64,000 nt of DNA from Pseudomonadota bacterium. GTDB lineage: Bacteria > Bdellovibrionota > Bacteriovoracia > Bacteriovoracales > Bacteriovoracaceae. The translations under genes and the position numbers were made by a program. The stretch lies in contig JAIYDL010000001.1 in NCBI GenBank assembly GCA_027487515.1, positions 42,745 to 106,744 on the forward strand, written 5' to 3'. The notes beneath the pieces are model-generated. The model had not been told where the DNA came from. It saw only the letters and a list, made by a program, of their open reading frames with translations, and did no database searches. This document shows, piece after piece, positions 33,692 through 43,506 of the stretch (its first letter is position 1; each line of letters opens with the position of its first letter).

Positions 33692-34372
33692 ATGGCAGCA
33701 TCTCATGGCCAAAAGTACGATTCTTCATTTGAGACAGTTTTGCACAAACGCTCGGATCTTCATATACTTAGAAAGCTTTGGCATGTCTCGACCGGGTCTT
33801 TAGGCCTCTATTTGTTTACACATTCTTCCGAGTCCCAAACTTTCTGGGCCTTCGTGATCCTCTCTATCGCAGTCGCAGGATTTCTGGTGGATCTTATTCG
33901 GAATCGAATCCCATCCTTTAATGTCTTTGTGATCCGATTGATGGGCCCATTAATGCGTCGCTCTGAAAGGGAGGGTGTCACGGGCCTTCCTTTCTACGCT
34001 CTCGGGGTCTCTCTTTCTCTTTTCTTTTATTCTCGGGATATCGCTATCGTTTCCAGCATGTTCCTGGTCTTCTCCGACCCGCTCTCTTCTTTCTTCGGAG
34101 TCCTTTACGGCAAGGATAAAATCCTTCCGAATAAATCGCTCCAAGGAGCGGTCGCCGGATTCTTCACTTGCTACCTCATCACGCTCTTCTACGCGATGAA
34201 TACGACGACGCTAGGAACCCATCTTCTGGTGTTCGCGATCGTCGCGGGAGTCATCGGCTCTGCTTCAGAGCTCGTGTCTGCCTTCAACGTCGACGATAAC
34301 CTCACGATCCCAGTGCTCTCTGGTCTCGGGATGACGCTTCTCAATTACTACGTCACCGTCTTTCCAGCATAA
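33692..34372 (+). CDS. SEC59/dolichol-kinase family CTP-dependent lipid kinase
   Basis: A 226-residue membrane enzyme with about seven hydrophobic segments and the CTP-transferase-type motifs of the SEC59/DGK1/VTE5 family: ILRKLWHVSTG, a loop SDPLSSFFGVLYGKDKI, NKSLQGAVAGF and ASELVSAFNVDDNLTIPVLSG. Relatives phosphorylate dolichol, diacylglycerol, phytol or other polyprenols using CTP. Start fixed by AAGGAG 5 nt upstream. The substrate here is unknown. A palindrome overlaps the promoter; the gene ends at a hairpin shared with leuS. Confidence 0.78.
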   Translation: MAASHGQKYDSSFETVLHKRSDLHILRKLWHVSTGSLGLYLFTHSSESQTFWAFVILSIAVAGFLVDLIRNRIPSFNVFVIRLMGPLMRRSEREGVTGLPFYALGVSLSLFFYSRDIAIVSSMFLVFSDPLSSFFGVLYGKDKILPNKSLQGAVAGFFTCYLITLFYAMNTTTLGTHLLVFAIVAGVIGSASELVSAFNVDDNLTIPVLSGLGMTLLNYYVTVFPA

Positions 34373-34378
34373 GCGAAA

Positions 34379-34402
34379 GCAAGGCTTCTTCCGAAGCCTT
34401 GC
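34379..34402. terminator. Hairpin between SEC59-like gene and leuS
   Basis: GCAAGGCTTC (34379-34388) and GAAGCCTTGC (34393-34402) with a TTCC loop, between two convergent genes. U-tracts are weak on both sides (TCTCTC; TTTCGCTT), so termination may be moderate. Confidence 0.6.
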
Positions 34403-34407
34403 GTCTC

Positions 34408-36813
34408 TCACTCTTTGACGACGAAGTTACAAATTTTTCCCGGCACGTAGATCTCTTTGACGATGGTTCCGCTGAGGAACTTCGCGACTTTTTCGTCCGC
34501 CTTGATGAGGGCGAAGAGTTCGTCTTTAGAGATGTCCGGTGCGACGTCGAAGGTGCCGCGGGTTTTGCCGTTGACCTGGGCAGCGACGGTGATGGTGTCG
34601 TCCTTGGCGAGCTCGGCGTTGAACGCGGGCCACGGCGCAAACGTCAGCGTCTTGGTGTGCCCTAGGAAGCTCCAGATCTCTTCTGCGAGGTGGGGCGCAA
34701 ACGGGGCCAGGGCGAGAGCGAATTTTTCCGCCGTCTCCCGAGAAATCTTCCCGGTTTTATAGATGTGATTGGTGAAGATCATCATCTGCGAGATCGCGGT
34801 GTTAAAGCGCATTCCCTCGATGTCCAGAGTGACTTTCTTGAGCATCTTGTGGAGCTCTTTGACATTCGTGAGCGGCTCGTCACCATCGTCGATGTACTTC
34901 CCCTGGTCGAGCACGAAGCGGGCCACTCGGCTGAGGAAGTTGTAAACCCCTTTGACACCGTCCATTGACCAGGGCTTCGTTTTCTCGAGCGGTCCCATGA
35001 ACATCTCATAGAGGCGGAGCGTGTCTGCGCCGTAGTCTTTGACGACCGAGTCTGGGTTTATGACGTTCCCTCTGGACTTCGACATCTTCTCGCCGTCTTC
35101 ACCCAGAATCATCCCTTGATTCACGAGCTTCTGGAACGGCTCCTTGGTCGAAACGAGGCCCAGGTCATAGAGGACCTTGTGCCAGAACCTAGAATAGAGC
35201 AGGTGGAGAACGGCGTGCTCGGCGCCGCCGACGTAGAGGTCCACCGGCATCCAGTAGTTTTCGATCTTCGAGTTCCAGGGCTCTTTCGGATTCTTCGGAT
35301 CACAGAAGCGCAGGTAGTACCAGCACGAGCCGGCCCACTGAGGCATGGTGTTCGTTTCACGCTTGGCCTTCTTGCCGGTCTTGGGATCGACGACCGTGAG
35401 CCAGTCGTCGATGGTGGCCAGCGGAGATTCCCCGGTGCCCGATGGCTCGTATTTTTCAACCTGCGGAAGCACCACCGGAAGTTCGTCGGCCTCGAGGCAG
35501 CGGACGGTGCCGTCGTCGAACTTCAGGATCGGGAACGGTTCGCCCCAGTAGCGCTGACGAGAGAAGAGCCAGTCGCGCAGCTTGTAGTTGATCTTCTTGC
35601 TGCCAATCTTCTTTTCCTCGAGCCAAGCGATCATCTTCTCGATGGCGCGGGCCTTGTCGAGCCCGTCGAGGAACCCCGAGTTCACGTGCGGGCCATCCTC
35701 TGTGTACGCGGCTTCGGCGACGGTGCCGCCGGCCACCACTTCGACGATCGGAAGGTTAAACTTCTTGGCAAACTCCCAGTCCCGCTCATCGTGGGCCGGG
35801 ACCGACATGATGGCCCCGGTGCCGTAGGTGTTCAGCACGTAGTCCGCGATGTACACCGGAAGCTTCTGGCCGTTTGCCGGGTTGACGGCATAGGCACCGG
35901 TGAAGGCCCCGGTTTTGTCTTTGTTGAGCTCGGTGCGTTCGAGGTCAGACTTCAGGGCCGTGACTTCTCGGTAGCGAGCGATCTCCGCCGCCTGCGCGGA
36001 GGTTGTGAGTTGATCGACGAGCTTGTGCTCGGGTGCGAGCACCATGTAGGTCGCGCCGAAGAGCGTGTCCGGGCGGGAGGTGAAAACCTCGATGGAAGCG
36101 CCGAGGCCCGGGACGGCGAAGCTGATGAGTGCCCCTTCGGATTTTCCGATCCACACACGCTGCATCTCTTTCACGGACTCGGGCCAGTCGAGGAGCTCGA
36201 GGTCTTCTAGGAGGCGTTCCGCGTACTCGGTGATCCGGAGCATCCACTGTTTCATGGGCTTTCGCACCACCGGGTGCCCACCGACTTCGGACTTGCCGTT
36301 GATGACTTCTTCATTCGCGAGGACGGTCTTGAGTGCCGGGCACCAGTTCACCATCATGTGGGATTCGTAGGCGAGGCCCTTGTTGAAGAGCTGGACAAAA
36401 ATCCACTGGGTCCAGCGGTAGTAGTCAACGTTGGACGTCGCGACTTCGCGGTCCCAGTCGTAGGAGAATCCCAGAGACCTCAACTGGCGCTTGAAGGTGG
36501 CGATGTTTTGCTGAGTTGTGATGTTGGGGTGGATGCCCGTTTTCATGGCGTGGTTCTCGGCCGGAAGGCCAAAAGAATCCCACCCCATGGGGTGGAGCAC
36601 ATTGAACCCTTTCATCCGCTTGTAGCGGGCCATGATATCCGTCGCCGTGTAGCCTTCCGGGTGCCCCACGTGAAGGCCCGCACCGGAGGGATAGGGGAAC
36701 ATGTCGAGCACGTAGTATTTGGGTTTGGCGTAGTCTTCGATGGTTTTGAAGGTCTGGTGGTCTTCCCAGTACTTTTGCCAGCGGGGTTCGATCTCGGAGA
36801 AATTGTATTCCAT
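34408..36813 (-). CDS. leuS: Leucyl-tRNA synthetase
   Basis: An 801-residue class Ia synthetase. The HIGH motif is HVGHPEG, the KMSKS motif KMSKSRGN, with the CP1 editing domain ([12 protein letters not shown] ... [15 protein letters not shown]) and the leucine-specific [17 protein letters not shown] start; the anticodon-binding domain and C-terminal LeuS domain follow. Length fits the bacterial type (about 800-860). Monocistronic. Confidence 0.98.
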   Translation of the reverse strand: MEYNFSEIEPRWQKYWEDHQTFKTIEDYAKPKYYVLDMFPYPSGAGLHVGHPEGYTATDIMARYKRMKGFNVLHPMGWDSFGLPAENHAMKTGIHPNITTQQNIATFKRQLRSLGFSYDWDREVATSNVDYYRWTQWIFVQLFNKGLAYESHMMVNWCPALKTVLANEEVINGKSEVGGHPVVRKPMKQWMLRITEYAERLLEDLELLDWPESVKEMQRVWIGKSEGALISFAVPGLGASIEVFTSRPDTLFGATYMVLAPEHKLVDQLTTSAQAAEIARYREVTALKSDLERTELNKDKTGAFTGAYAVNPANGQKLPVYIADYVLNTYGTGAIMSVPAHDERDWEFAKKFNLPIVEVVAGGTVAEAAYTEDGPHVNSGFLDGLDKARAIEKMIAWLEEKKIGSKKINYKLRDWLFSRQRYWGEPFPILKFDDGTVRCLEADELPVVLPQVEKYEPSGTGESPLATIDDWLTVVDPKTGKKAKRETNTMPQWAGSCWYYLRFCDPKNPKEPWNSKIENYWMPVDLYVGGAEHAVLHLLYSRFWHKVLYDLGLVSTKEPFQKLVNQGMILGEDGEKMSKSRGNVINPDSVVKDYGADTLRLYEMFMGPLEKTKPWSMDGVKGVYNFLSRVARFVLDQGKYIDDGDEPLTNVKELHKMLKKVTLDIEGMRFNTAISQMMIFTNHIYKTGKISRETAEKFALALAPFAPHLAEEIWSFLGHTKTLTFAPWPAFNAELAKDDTITVAAQVNGKTRGTFDVAPDISKDELFALIKADEKVAKFLSGTIVKEIYVPGKICNFVVKE

Positions 36814-36902
36814 AAGCTTTCTAGTCCTTCACGGTTAGGTGAGTTTCAGCTTAATGGAATTTGAGTCACATTTAAAGGGAGTCTCGGTGCGTTAAGAGGA
36901 AT

Positions 36903-36944
36903 AAAAAAAGGGACATCACGCATCCGGCGCTAGTCCCTTTTTTT
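36903..36944. terminator. Bidirectional terminator between leuS and 36962 gene
   Basis: AAAAAAAGGGAC (36903-36914) pairs with GTCCCTTTTTTT (36933-36944) across an 18-nt loop. The A and T runs give a U-tract on both strands. It lies just past the stop of the minus-strand gene at 36962 and upstream of the leuS start. Confidence 0.85.
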
Positions 36945-36961
36945 GGGGGGGATAACCGCTA

Positions 36962-37351
36962 TCAGGCAGAGTGACAGTTGAGGGGGTACGTCATCTCATG
37001 CCCTTTAGGGGACGTGATTGAAAGGTAGTCGTTAACGTCGGAGAACTCGTTAGTGTTCTGGACGTTGATCCGGTGTTTATTGCCATCAATATAGAGGGTC
37101 TTCGTAAAGCCGAGGTTTTTCTTGTGAGTGCGGACGGAATCACCGGTGATGGAGGAAATGGAGCGAGAGACTCCTTCGACGTCCTCCCGGTGGAACGAGA
37201 TCCGATCGGCTTCGATGGTAAAGGTTTTTTCACCGAAGGCCGTGGAGCAGCTAATCGTGCCGGCAGCGGCCTTGGCGCTCATGGTGTGAATCGCAAGTAA
37301 AAGTCCAAGAATTCCAAACAAGGTCGTGATCGATAGTGTTTTTGTTTTCAT
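36962..37351 (-). CDS. Small secreted protein, function unknown
   Basis: A 129-residue protein with a signal peptide (TLFGILGLLLAIHTMSAKA) and a ~100-residue beta-rich mature domain with two Cys (ISCSTAFG and the final NCHSA), plausibly disulfide-linked. ATG at 37351 was chosen over the earlier frame because GGGGGA sits just upstream. No known family. It ends at a strong bidirectional terminator. Confidence 0.6.
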   Translation of the reverse strand: MKTKTLSITTLFGILGLLLAIHTMSAKAAAGTISCSTAFGEKTFTIEADRISFHREDVEGVSRSISSITGDSVRTHKKNLGFTKTLYIDGNKHRINVQNTNEFSDVNDYLSITSPKGHEMTYPLNCHSA

Positions 37352-37509
37352 AAGTCCCCCGTCATTTCGGTTAGAAGATTTCATCCTGATGTCTTCAGTT
37401 ATGGAGTCTTCTACTACAAGGGGAGTGCCAAAAAGAGGGGAGTGGTTCTAAGGGTTTAGAGAGGGGGAAGGAGGGAGAGACCTAACACCTGTCAACGAAC
37501 TAGACGATT

Positions 37510-38250
37510 CTACGGGATTTGAAAACTATCCTGAAGCTTCCGGACAGCCTCGACCTCGTTGACGAAGTTCTCCTTGATCTTCTTGCTCTCCATGACCCCA
37601 CGCTTGAGCGCCCAGAGGTTATAGGTGATGACGAGGGTCCGGTCCTCTTTCAAGGGGATAAATGAAGACACGGAGACTCCCGCTTCAGGGCCCCCGGTGA
37701 AGTTCGTGTGCTCCCGGAGCATGATGAGGGAGGCGCCCTTCGAGATCACATCGAGGTTCTTCGCGGCGGTCACTGCTCTGGTGATCTTCGAGCTCGGAAG
37801 CGTGCTCACGTCATCGGCGTCGAAGAAGGCCCGTAGTTTGTAACTGTAGCCCTTCGCCCCTGGGACGGTGACCAGGAAGGTTTCCGGGCCCACCCGTTTT
37901 AAACTCTGATCCCCGAGGACGTGGGCCATGTACTTCTCGTCCAAGAGCTGCTTGTCGTCGAAGAAGCCCACCGGTTTATTCACCACGTAGACGGACTTCG
38001 AGACCACGATGCCGACGGCCTTCCGCTTCAGAAGGTCCAAAGAATCGAGCTCTGCCAAGTCGGGGTATTGGACGGTGACTTTCCTGGGTGATAGCATCTT
38101 GATAAAATAGTGGATCTCGCGCTTCAGGAGCTCCTGCGAATTGACGGGGAAAGCGAGGTCCTTCTGGGCCACGGTCATCGCAGAGAGGGGAAGCGCCGCG
38201 AGCAGGTTCAGGAAGAACGTAAGGAGAAGGCGGCGGAGAGTGTGTTCCAT
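37510..38250 (-). CDS. Exported protein, function unknown
   Basis: A 246-residue protein with a signal peptide (MEHTLRRLLLTFFLNLLAALPLSA) and an all-mixed mature domain (VSKSVYVVNKPVGFFDD, GYSYKLRAFFDADDVSTLPSSK, ISKGASLIMLREHTNFTGGPEAGVSVSSFIPL). Such patterns occur in START-like or other envelope proteins, but no family is recognised with confidence. GAGG lies 6 nt before the ATG. Divergent from def. Confidence 0.6.
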   Translation of the reverse strand: MEHTLRRLLLTFFLNLLAALPLSAMTVAQKDLAFPVNSQELLKREIHYFIKMLSPRKVTVQYPDLAELDSLDLLKRKAVGIVVSKSVYVVNKPVGFFDDKQLLDEKYMAHVLGDQSLKRVGPETFLVTVPGAKGYSYKLRAFFDADDVSTLPSSKITRAVTAAKNLDVISKGASLIMLREHTNFTGGPEAGVSVSSFIPLKEDRTLVITYNLWALKRGVMESKKIKENFVNEVEAVRKLQDSFQIP

Positions 38251-38326
38251 GGGTAACCTCAGATTGGATACTGTTCTTGTCGGATAAGGCGAAGAAAAAC
38301 ATGAGTGAAAATGTCAGAGGTCAAGG

Positions 38327-38866
38327 ATGATTAGGCCAATTTGCCGAATGGGTCACCCGGTTCTCAGAAAAAAGGCCCAAATAGTGACTCAAGACTTCTT
38401 ATTATCCGACGATTTTAGTCAGTTAGTGGAAGATCTGAAAGATTCGATGAAGCATTACGGAGGAATCGGAATCGCGGCACCTCAGATCGGCGTCGATCTC
38501 CAGGTAGCGATCATTGAACTTCAGGGCGTCAACCGCTACGGCGAGGTCCTCGATCTTCCGCTCCAGCTTTTCATTAATCCCGAGCTCCATCCGATGACCG
38601 AAGAGACTCAAGGATTTTGGGAAGGATGCTTGTCAGTGCCGGGCCTCAGGGGCTACGTGGAGCGGCCGTCCGCGGTTCGTGTTGTTTACCAGGACCAGAA
38701 AGGAACTCCCGTGGAGCTTGAGGCCCAGGGCTTTCTTGCGACGGTCCTTCAGCACGAGCTTGACCACCTCCAGGGAGTCCTCTACGTCGACCGGATCAAA
38801 GACCCGCGCCTCCTCGCGTTCCAGGAGGAATTCGAGCAATTCATCAAAGAGAGAACCATCGAGTGA
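38327..38866 (+). CDS. def: Peptide deformylase
   Basis: A 179-residue metalloprotease removing the N-formyl group of nascent proteins. Motif I GGIGIAAPQIG, motif II EGCLSVPG with metal ligand Cys101, motif III LQHELDHLQG with metal ligands His143 and His147 and catalytic Glu144. AGAGG precedes the ATG. Its stop overlaps the GTG start of the MATE gene (GTGA), the first of four linked genes. The usual partner fmt is not adjacent. Confidence 0.95.
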   Translation: MIRPICRMGHPVLRKKAQIVTQDFLLSDDFSQLVEDLKDSMKHYGGIGIAAPQIGVDLQVAIIELQGVNRYGEVLDLPLQLFINPELHPMTEETQGFWEGCLSVPGLRGYVERPSAVRVVYQDQKGTPVELEAQGFLATVLQHELDHLQGVLYVDRIKDPRLLAFQEEFEQFIKERTIE

Positions 38867-40188
38867 CACCCGCCATCGACCGGCGCTCTGCCCTTGCGGA
38901 GCTCCTCAAGTTCGCTCTCCCGATCATCCTCGGCCAGGTGGGCCTCATGCTCATCGGCACGGGAGACATGATCATCGCCGGACGCTATTCCCGGGAGTGC
39001 CTCGCGGCCATTGGCCTTGCGATTGCGATCTCAAACCCCATTCAGATCTCCCTCTTGGGGATGCAGTTTTCGATCTCTCCGCTGTTGGCGCAGAAGCGCG
39101 GGAACGGGGAGCCCATCGGCCCTTATTTTTGGACCGTTGTCGTCTACAGCCTCTTGATCTCGACGGTGTCCTTCGTGCTGACTTTTCTCAGCTATAAACT
39201 TGTTCCCCTCCTCGGGTACGGGGCGAACCTTGATCGCATCATCCAAGAGTACCTCATCATCACGAGCTTCTCATCTCTGGGTCTTTGCCTCTACCAGGGG
39301 ATGAAGGAGTTTCTCCAGTCCCAGGAGCGCACGATGGCGGCTAACGCTGTTGCCCTGTCTTGTGCAGCTCTCAACGTTCCGCTGAACTTCGTTCTGGTCT
39401 TCGGGGCCTACGCCTTCCCGAGACTCGAAGAAGCGGGTCTGGCGTGGTCGAGCCTGATCGTTCGCTTGATCATGGGGCTTGCACTCTTCCTCGCCGCCCG
39501 GAGTTGGTGGTCGGGCCCGCGGAAGATTGACTGGGGATTCATGGGAGAGCTCTGGAAACTCGGTGCGCCGATTTCCATGTCCCTCTTCTTTGAGATCCTT
39601 GCCTTCTGCTCCGTCACCCTTTTCGTCGGAAAATTCGCCGAAGTCCAGATCGCCGCCAATAACCTAGCGCTGAACCTTGGTTCGCTTGCGTTCATGGTCC
39701 CGCTCTCCATCAGTGCCGCCGTGAGTGTTAAGGTGGGCCACGCTTACGGCGAGCGGAACCGCTCGGCCATCATTCGGTACGCGCAGGTAAGTCTCTTCGC
39801 ATCTTTCATCTTTACGCTCGCCATGGGCAGCGTGTTCTACCTCATTCCGCACCCCATCCTCGCACTGTACACGAACGATCTTCTCGTGCTCGAGTGGGCC
39901 AAGAAGCTCCTCTTCTGGGTGGCCTGCTTTCAGCTCTTCGACGGCGCTCAAGTCACCATTTCGGGGATCCTCCGGGGTCTCTCGATCACTCGGGCCGCCT
40001 CGATTTCGATCTTCATTGGCTACTGGATCATCGGAATCCCGCTCGGCTACTACCTCGGGTTCTACGGGGGCTTCGAAGCCCAGGGCTTCTGGATCGGGCT
40101 TGCGACGTCTCTTGCTGTGGTGGCGCTCATGCTCGGCACTGTCCTGCGGCGAAAGCTCACGGCCCTCCGATTCGATGGGGCCCCGTGA
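38863..40188 (+). CDS. MATE-family multidrug/sodium antiporter
   Basis: A 441-residue membrane protein with twelve hydrophobic segments in two similar halves, containing GQVGLMLIGTGDMIIAGRYS, LSISAAVSVKVGHAYG and LYTNDLLVLEWAKKLL, typical of MATE exporters that extrude cationic drugs by Na+ or H+ antiport. Starts with GTG overlapping the def stop by 4 nt and ends overlapping the 2OG oxygenase start by 4 nt. Substrate unknown. Confidence 0.9.
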   Translation: MTPAIDRRSALAELLKFALPIILGQVGLMLIGTGDMIIAGRYSRECLAAIGLAIAISNPIQISLLGMQFSISPLLAQKRGNGEPIGPYFWTVVVYSLLISTVSFVLTFLSYKLVPLLGYGANLDRIIQEYLIITSFSSLGLCLYQGMKEFLQSQERTMAANAVALSCAALNVPLNFVLVFGAYAFPRLEEAGLAWSSLIVRLIMGLALFLAARSWWSGPRKIDWGFMGELWKLGAPISMSLFFEILAFCSVTLFVGKFAEVQIAANNLALNLGSLAFMVPLSISAAVSVKVGHAYGERNRSAIIRYAQVSLFASFIFTLAMGSVFYLIPHPILALYTNDLLVLEWAKKLLFWVACFQLFDGAQVTISGILRGLSITRAASISIFIGYWIIGIPLGYYLGFYGGFEAQGFWIGLATSLAVVALMLGTVLRRKLTALRFDGAP

Positions 40189-40787
40189 CGAGCGCGATCG
40201 AGCAGATCCTCCTGGATCTCGAGAGCACTGGGTTCTCCCTGAGACCCGGGTTGATCCCTTCAGCGGACCTCGCGGCCCTCGCCGCCTTTGTGGATGACCA
40301 TCGAACGGAGTTTCGTCCTGCGAAAGTGGGAACCGGGCCGGGGCGCAAGCTTGCCGAGGGCCTTCGCGGTGACGAAACATACTGGCTTGATCCACTGGCG
40401 CCCCCCGAACCCTTCACGGGAGTCTTCTCGTTTCTGGAGCTGCTCCGGACCAGCGTGAATGAACGCTTCTACCTAGGCCTCAAGCAGTACGAGTGCCACC
40501 TTGCGTGTTACCCACCAGGTGCCGCGTACGGCCTCCACCTGGACCGGTTTAACTCCGACTCGTCCCGCAGCCTCTCCTTCGTCTTCTACCTGAATCAGTC
40601 CTGGGAGACGGCCCAAGGAGGTGAGCTCGTGCTGTACGGCCCGGGGGGCGTCGAGCGCGCACGGATTTCTCCGACCCCCGGAACGTTTGTCTGCTTTCTC
40701 AGTGCGGACTTTCCGCACGAGGTAAGACCCGCCCGTCGAGAACGCCGGAGTCTCACGGGGTGGATGCACACCAAACTCATCAACTAG
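40185..40787 (+). CDS. 2-oxoglutarate/Fe(II)-dependent oxygenase
   Basis: A 200-residue oxygenase of the prolyl-4-hydroxylase/SM-20 type: His118-x-Asp120 (GLHLDRF), distal His178 (DFPHEVRPAR) and Arg188 for 2-oxoglutarate. The first 20 residues are helical. I chose GTG at 40185 since the frame further upstream lies inside the MATE gene; the GTGA overlap implies coupling. Substrate unknown; the neighbours do not suggest one, but EFP, ribosomal protein or small-molecule hydroxylation are known for this class. Confidence 0.85.
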   Translation: MTSAIEQILLDLESTGFSLRPGLIPSADLAALAAFVDDHRTEFRPAKVGTGPGRKLAEGLRGDETYWLDPLAPPEPFTGVFSFLELLRTSVNERFYLGLKQYECHLACYPPGAAYGLHLDRFNSDSSRSLSFVFYLNQSWETAQGGELVLYGPGGVERARISPTPGTFVCFLSADFPHEVRPARRERRSLTGWMHTKLIN

Positions 40788-40798
40788 GAGCGACCCCT

Positions 40799-41233
40799 GT
40801 GACATGTTCCCTTTGTGATCGGATCGCGGCAACGCAGACCAAGAACTACCCCTACCTCGTGCACGAGTATCCGAATAGCTACTTGTACCTCGGCGAGCAC
40901 CAGTTCTACCGCGGCTACTGTGTCCTCGTGAGCAAAACCCATTACGCGGAAATGACCGATCTCCCGGGGCCCCTGCAGATTGCACTATTTCAAGAAATGA
41001 TGCACGCCCATGCTCTGATAGAGTCCGTCTTCGCGCCCAAAAAAATGAACCTCTGTAGTCTCGGTAACGTTGTGCCGCATATCCATTGGCACTTTTTCCC
41101 TCGCTACGCAGAGGATCCCAACTTCACGAATCCTCCTTGGCTACAGATGCATCTCTTTGAGGGGGCGCGGATCGCGGCGCCGGAGCGGGATGCGCTTGTG
41201 ATGAAGCTGCGTGCGGCGGTCACCGCTCTGTAA
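40799..41233 (+). CDS. HIT-domain nucleotide-binding hydrolase
   Basis: A 144-residue HIT protein. The histidine triad is PHIHWHFFPRY (HxHxHxx), with an N-terminal CSLC motif that in related hydrolases helps zinc binding; NKxxGHxx-like parts are diverged (NVVPH). Starts at GTG 40799 with GGAG 8 nt upstream, 11 nt after the oxygenase stop. HIT hydrolases cleave nucleoside phosphoramidates or dinucleoside polyphosphates. Last gene of the def operon. Confidence 0.88.
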   Translation: MTCSLCDRIAATQTKNYPYLVHEYPNSYLYLGEHQFYRGYCVLVSKTHYAEMTDLPGPLQIALFQEMMHAHALIESVFAPKKMNLCSLGNVVPHIHWHFFPRYAEDPNFTNPPWLQMHLFEGARIAAPERDALVMKLRAAVTAL

Positions 41234-41345
41234 GCTCAAGTGAGATTTTTCGCCGGGAGATTTTTAACACAAATAAGATTTGCCATTTGAAGGGTGCGCG
41301 CGTTTCAATCGTAGGGACGATGCTCCTCTTAACATGGATGTGTGT

Positions 41346-42203
41346 ATGAAGCTTGCTGTCCTTTTTTTCATTCTGAGCACTGCAACCTGGGCCAAGTGGA
41401 GCGTATCCACGTACAACATTCGAAACTTCGACCGTGACTCCAGGGCGGGGGCGACTGACCTCGTGGAGCTCGGGAAAATCCTCGGCGAGTTCCGCAGTGA
41501 CGTGATGGCCTTCACGGAGGTCGTCAATCGTTCCGCCTTTGATTCCCTCGTGAAACGGAACCTTCCGGAGCACGCCTACCAGATCTCTAGTTGCGGAGGG
41601 AGCGGCCGTCAACACCTGGCAGTCGTATACCGGAAAGCCTCTTTCGACTACGTGAATCACAGTGAGGATTTTGGTCTCTCTGGGAACTCCGACCGCTGCG
41701 GCTCACTGCGGCCCTTGCTCCTGGTGACGCTGAAGCACAAAGAATCTGGAGTCACCTACACCTTTGGGGCCCTCCATCTCAAGGCCGGTGGCAGTTCCCA
41801 GGCGATGACCCAGCGCTGGCAACAGTACCGGAAACTGGTCGCCGTTGCTCAACGCTCGCCGACGACGCTCATTCTTCTGGGGGATTTCAACACCACTGGC
41901 TATAATATCCGAGACGAGGACTTCGTGCGGTTCCAAGATTTCATGGGAGACTCTCGGCTCCGAACCACCTCGGAAAATCTCGGGTGCACGAGTTACTGGA
42001 GCGGCACCGCTGGGGGCCCTGAGCATCAGCCGTCGGTCCTCGACCACATTGTGGTTCCGGAGTCGAGGGCGCGTACGGTAGAGGCCGTGCGGGTGGGGTC
42101 CCACTGTGCTCGGCTGGAATGCCGACCGGCGACTCCCGCGGACCTGGGCCTCAGCTACGAAGCCGTCTCCGATCACTGCCCGGTGCAGGTGACTTTTAAG
42201 TAG
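41346..42203 (+). CDS. Secreted endonuclease/exonuclease/phosphatase-family protein
   Basis: A 285-residue exported phosphoesterase: signal peptide MKLAVLFFILSTATWA followed by the EEP fold with STYNIRNFDRDS, VMAFTEVVNR, LHLKAGGSSQAM, LILLGDFNTTGY and the C-terminal SDHCPVQVTF, the full set of metal and catalytic residues (Asn, Glu, His, Asp, Asn, Asp, His) of DNase I-like enzymes. Could degrade extracellular DNA or act on phosphoinositide-like or phospholipid substrates. ATG 41346 begins the signal peptide; ATG 41334 is an alternative. Monocistronic. Confidence 0.85.
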   Translation: MKLAVLFFILSTATWAKWSVSTYNIRNFDRDSRAGATDLVELGKILGEFRSDVMAFTEVVNRSAFDSLVKRNLPEHAYQISSCGGSGRQHLAVVYRKASFDYVNHSEDFGLSGNSDRCGSLRPLLLVTLKHKESGVTYTFGALHLKAGGSSQAMTQRWQQYRKLVAVAQRSPTTLILLGDFNTTGYNIRDEDFVRFQDFMGDSRLRTTSENLGCTSYWSGTAGGPEHQPSVLDHIVVPESRARTVEAVRVGSHCARLECRPATPADLGLSYEAVSDHCPVQVTFK

Positions 42204-42303
42204 ATTTTACTCCGCGCAGTCGACGATTGGTCATCCACAAATCACGGGGTCTCTGCTATCCTTGGGGGGTCAACCATCAACTCAACTTCCGGGGATCCAC
42301 ACC

Positions 42304-43497
42304 ATGAATTTTCTTTCGCATCGAGTGCAGAAGTTAGCCGAGTCTGAAACCTTAGCGATGGCACGGCTCGGAAACGAGCTCAAAGAAAAAGGCATCAACG
42401 TCATCAACATGGGTCTCGGTGAGCCGGATTTTCCCACCCCGGACTTTGTGAAGGCGGCCGGGAAGGAAGCCATCGATAAGAATTTTTCCTACTACACGCC
42501 GGTTCCGGGCTACAAGGATCTCTTGGAAGCGATCGCTGGCAAGTTCGAACGCGATAACAATCTTCACTACAAGCCGTCGCAGATCGTCGTTTCGACAGGT
42601 GCGAAGCAGTCCATCATCAACGTCGTCATGGCGACCGTGAACCCAGGGGATGAGGTCATTCTTCCGGCACCCTACTGGGTCAGTTACTCGGAGATGATCC
42701 AGCTCAATGAAGGGGTCGTCGTCTCGCTTGAAACGGACTACAAGTCAGACTTTAAGATTTCCCCGGCGCAACTCGAGCGCGCCATCACTCCGAAGACGAA
42801 GATGTTTCTTTTTTCGAACCCGAGTAACCCAACGGGATCGATGTACTCCGAGGCCGAACTCCGTGCACTGGGCGAAGTCTTTAAGCGCCACCCGCACGTC
42901 CTCATCCTCTCGGATGAAATCTACGAGTACATCACCTTCGAGGAAAAAATGTTCTCCATCGGCTCAATCCCCGAGCTCGCCAACCGGACCGTGACCGTGA
43001 ATGGTCTCTCCAAGGGCTTTGCGATGACGGGCTGGCGGTTGGGGTACCTCGGTGCACCAGAAGCGATTGCCAAGGCCTGTGTAAAAATCCAAGGCCAGTT
43101 CACCTCCGGGGCCAGTTCGATCTCTCAGCGCGCGGCACTGGCGGCCGTGAAGGCCGATCCGAGCACGGTCAATCAGATGCGGGAGGCGTTTCGGAACCGG
43201 CGGGACCTTCTGATCTCTCTTTTCCGGGAGATCCCTCACGTTCATTGCAACAACCCGGGGGGAGCATTTTACCTTTTCCCGGAGGTCTCTCATTACTTTG
43301 GAAAGAAGTACCAAGACACCGTCATGAGTGATGCGAAGGATCTGTGCATGTACCTCTTGAACGTCGGCCACGTCGCCCTCACTCCCGGTGGTGCGTTCGG
43401 AGCTCCGAATTACATCCGTCTCAGTTACGCCACCTCAGAGGCGCAGATCCGAGAAGCGGTGAAGCGGATTAAAACGGCGCTGTCGGACCTTCGCTAG
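42304..43497 (+). CDS. Aspartate aminotransferase (class I)
   Basis: A 397-residue PLP enzyme. Motifs: NVINMGLGEPDFPTP, the substrate/cofactor segments VSTGAKQSI, LFSNPSNPTGSMYS, ILSDEIYEY and the PLP-binding lysine in VNGLSKGFAMTGWRLGY. It belongs to the 1-alpha/1-gamma aspartate or alanine aminotransferase group, linking oxaloacetate and aspartate. ATG 42304 begins the conserved region. It lies near fumC and a small exported protein gene; no operon evident with them. Confidence 0.9.
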   Translation: MNFLSHRVQKLAESETLAMARLGNELKEKGINVINMGLGEPDFPTPDFVKAAGKEAIDKNFSYYTPVPGYKDLLEAIAGKFERDNNLHYKPSQIVVSTGAKQSIINVVMATVNPGDEVILPAPYWVSYSEMIQLNEGVVVSLETDYKSDFKISPAQLERAITPKTKMFLFSNPSNPTGSMYSEAELRALGEVFKRHPHVLILSDEIYEYITFEEKMFSIGSIPELANRTVTVNGLSKGFAMTGWRLGYLGAPEAIAKACVKIQGQFTSGASSISQRAALAAVKADPSTVNQMREAFRNRRDLLISLFREIPHVHCNNPGGAFYLFPEVSHYFGKKYQDTVMSDAKDLCMYLLNVGHVALTPGGAFGAPNYIRLSYATSEAQIREAVKRIKTALSDLR

Positions 43498-43506
43498 TTT
43501 CTCCTT

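Noticed and set aside
35116..36210. Long plus-strand frame opposite leuS
   Set aside because: Shadow of leuS; no ribosome site or recognisable domain.
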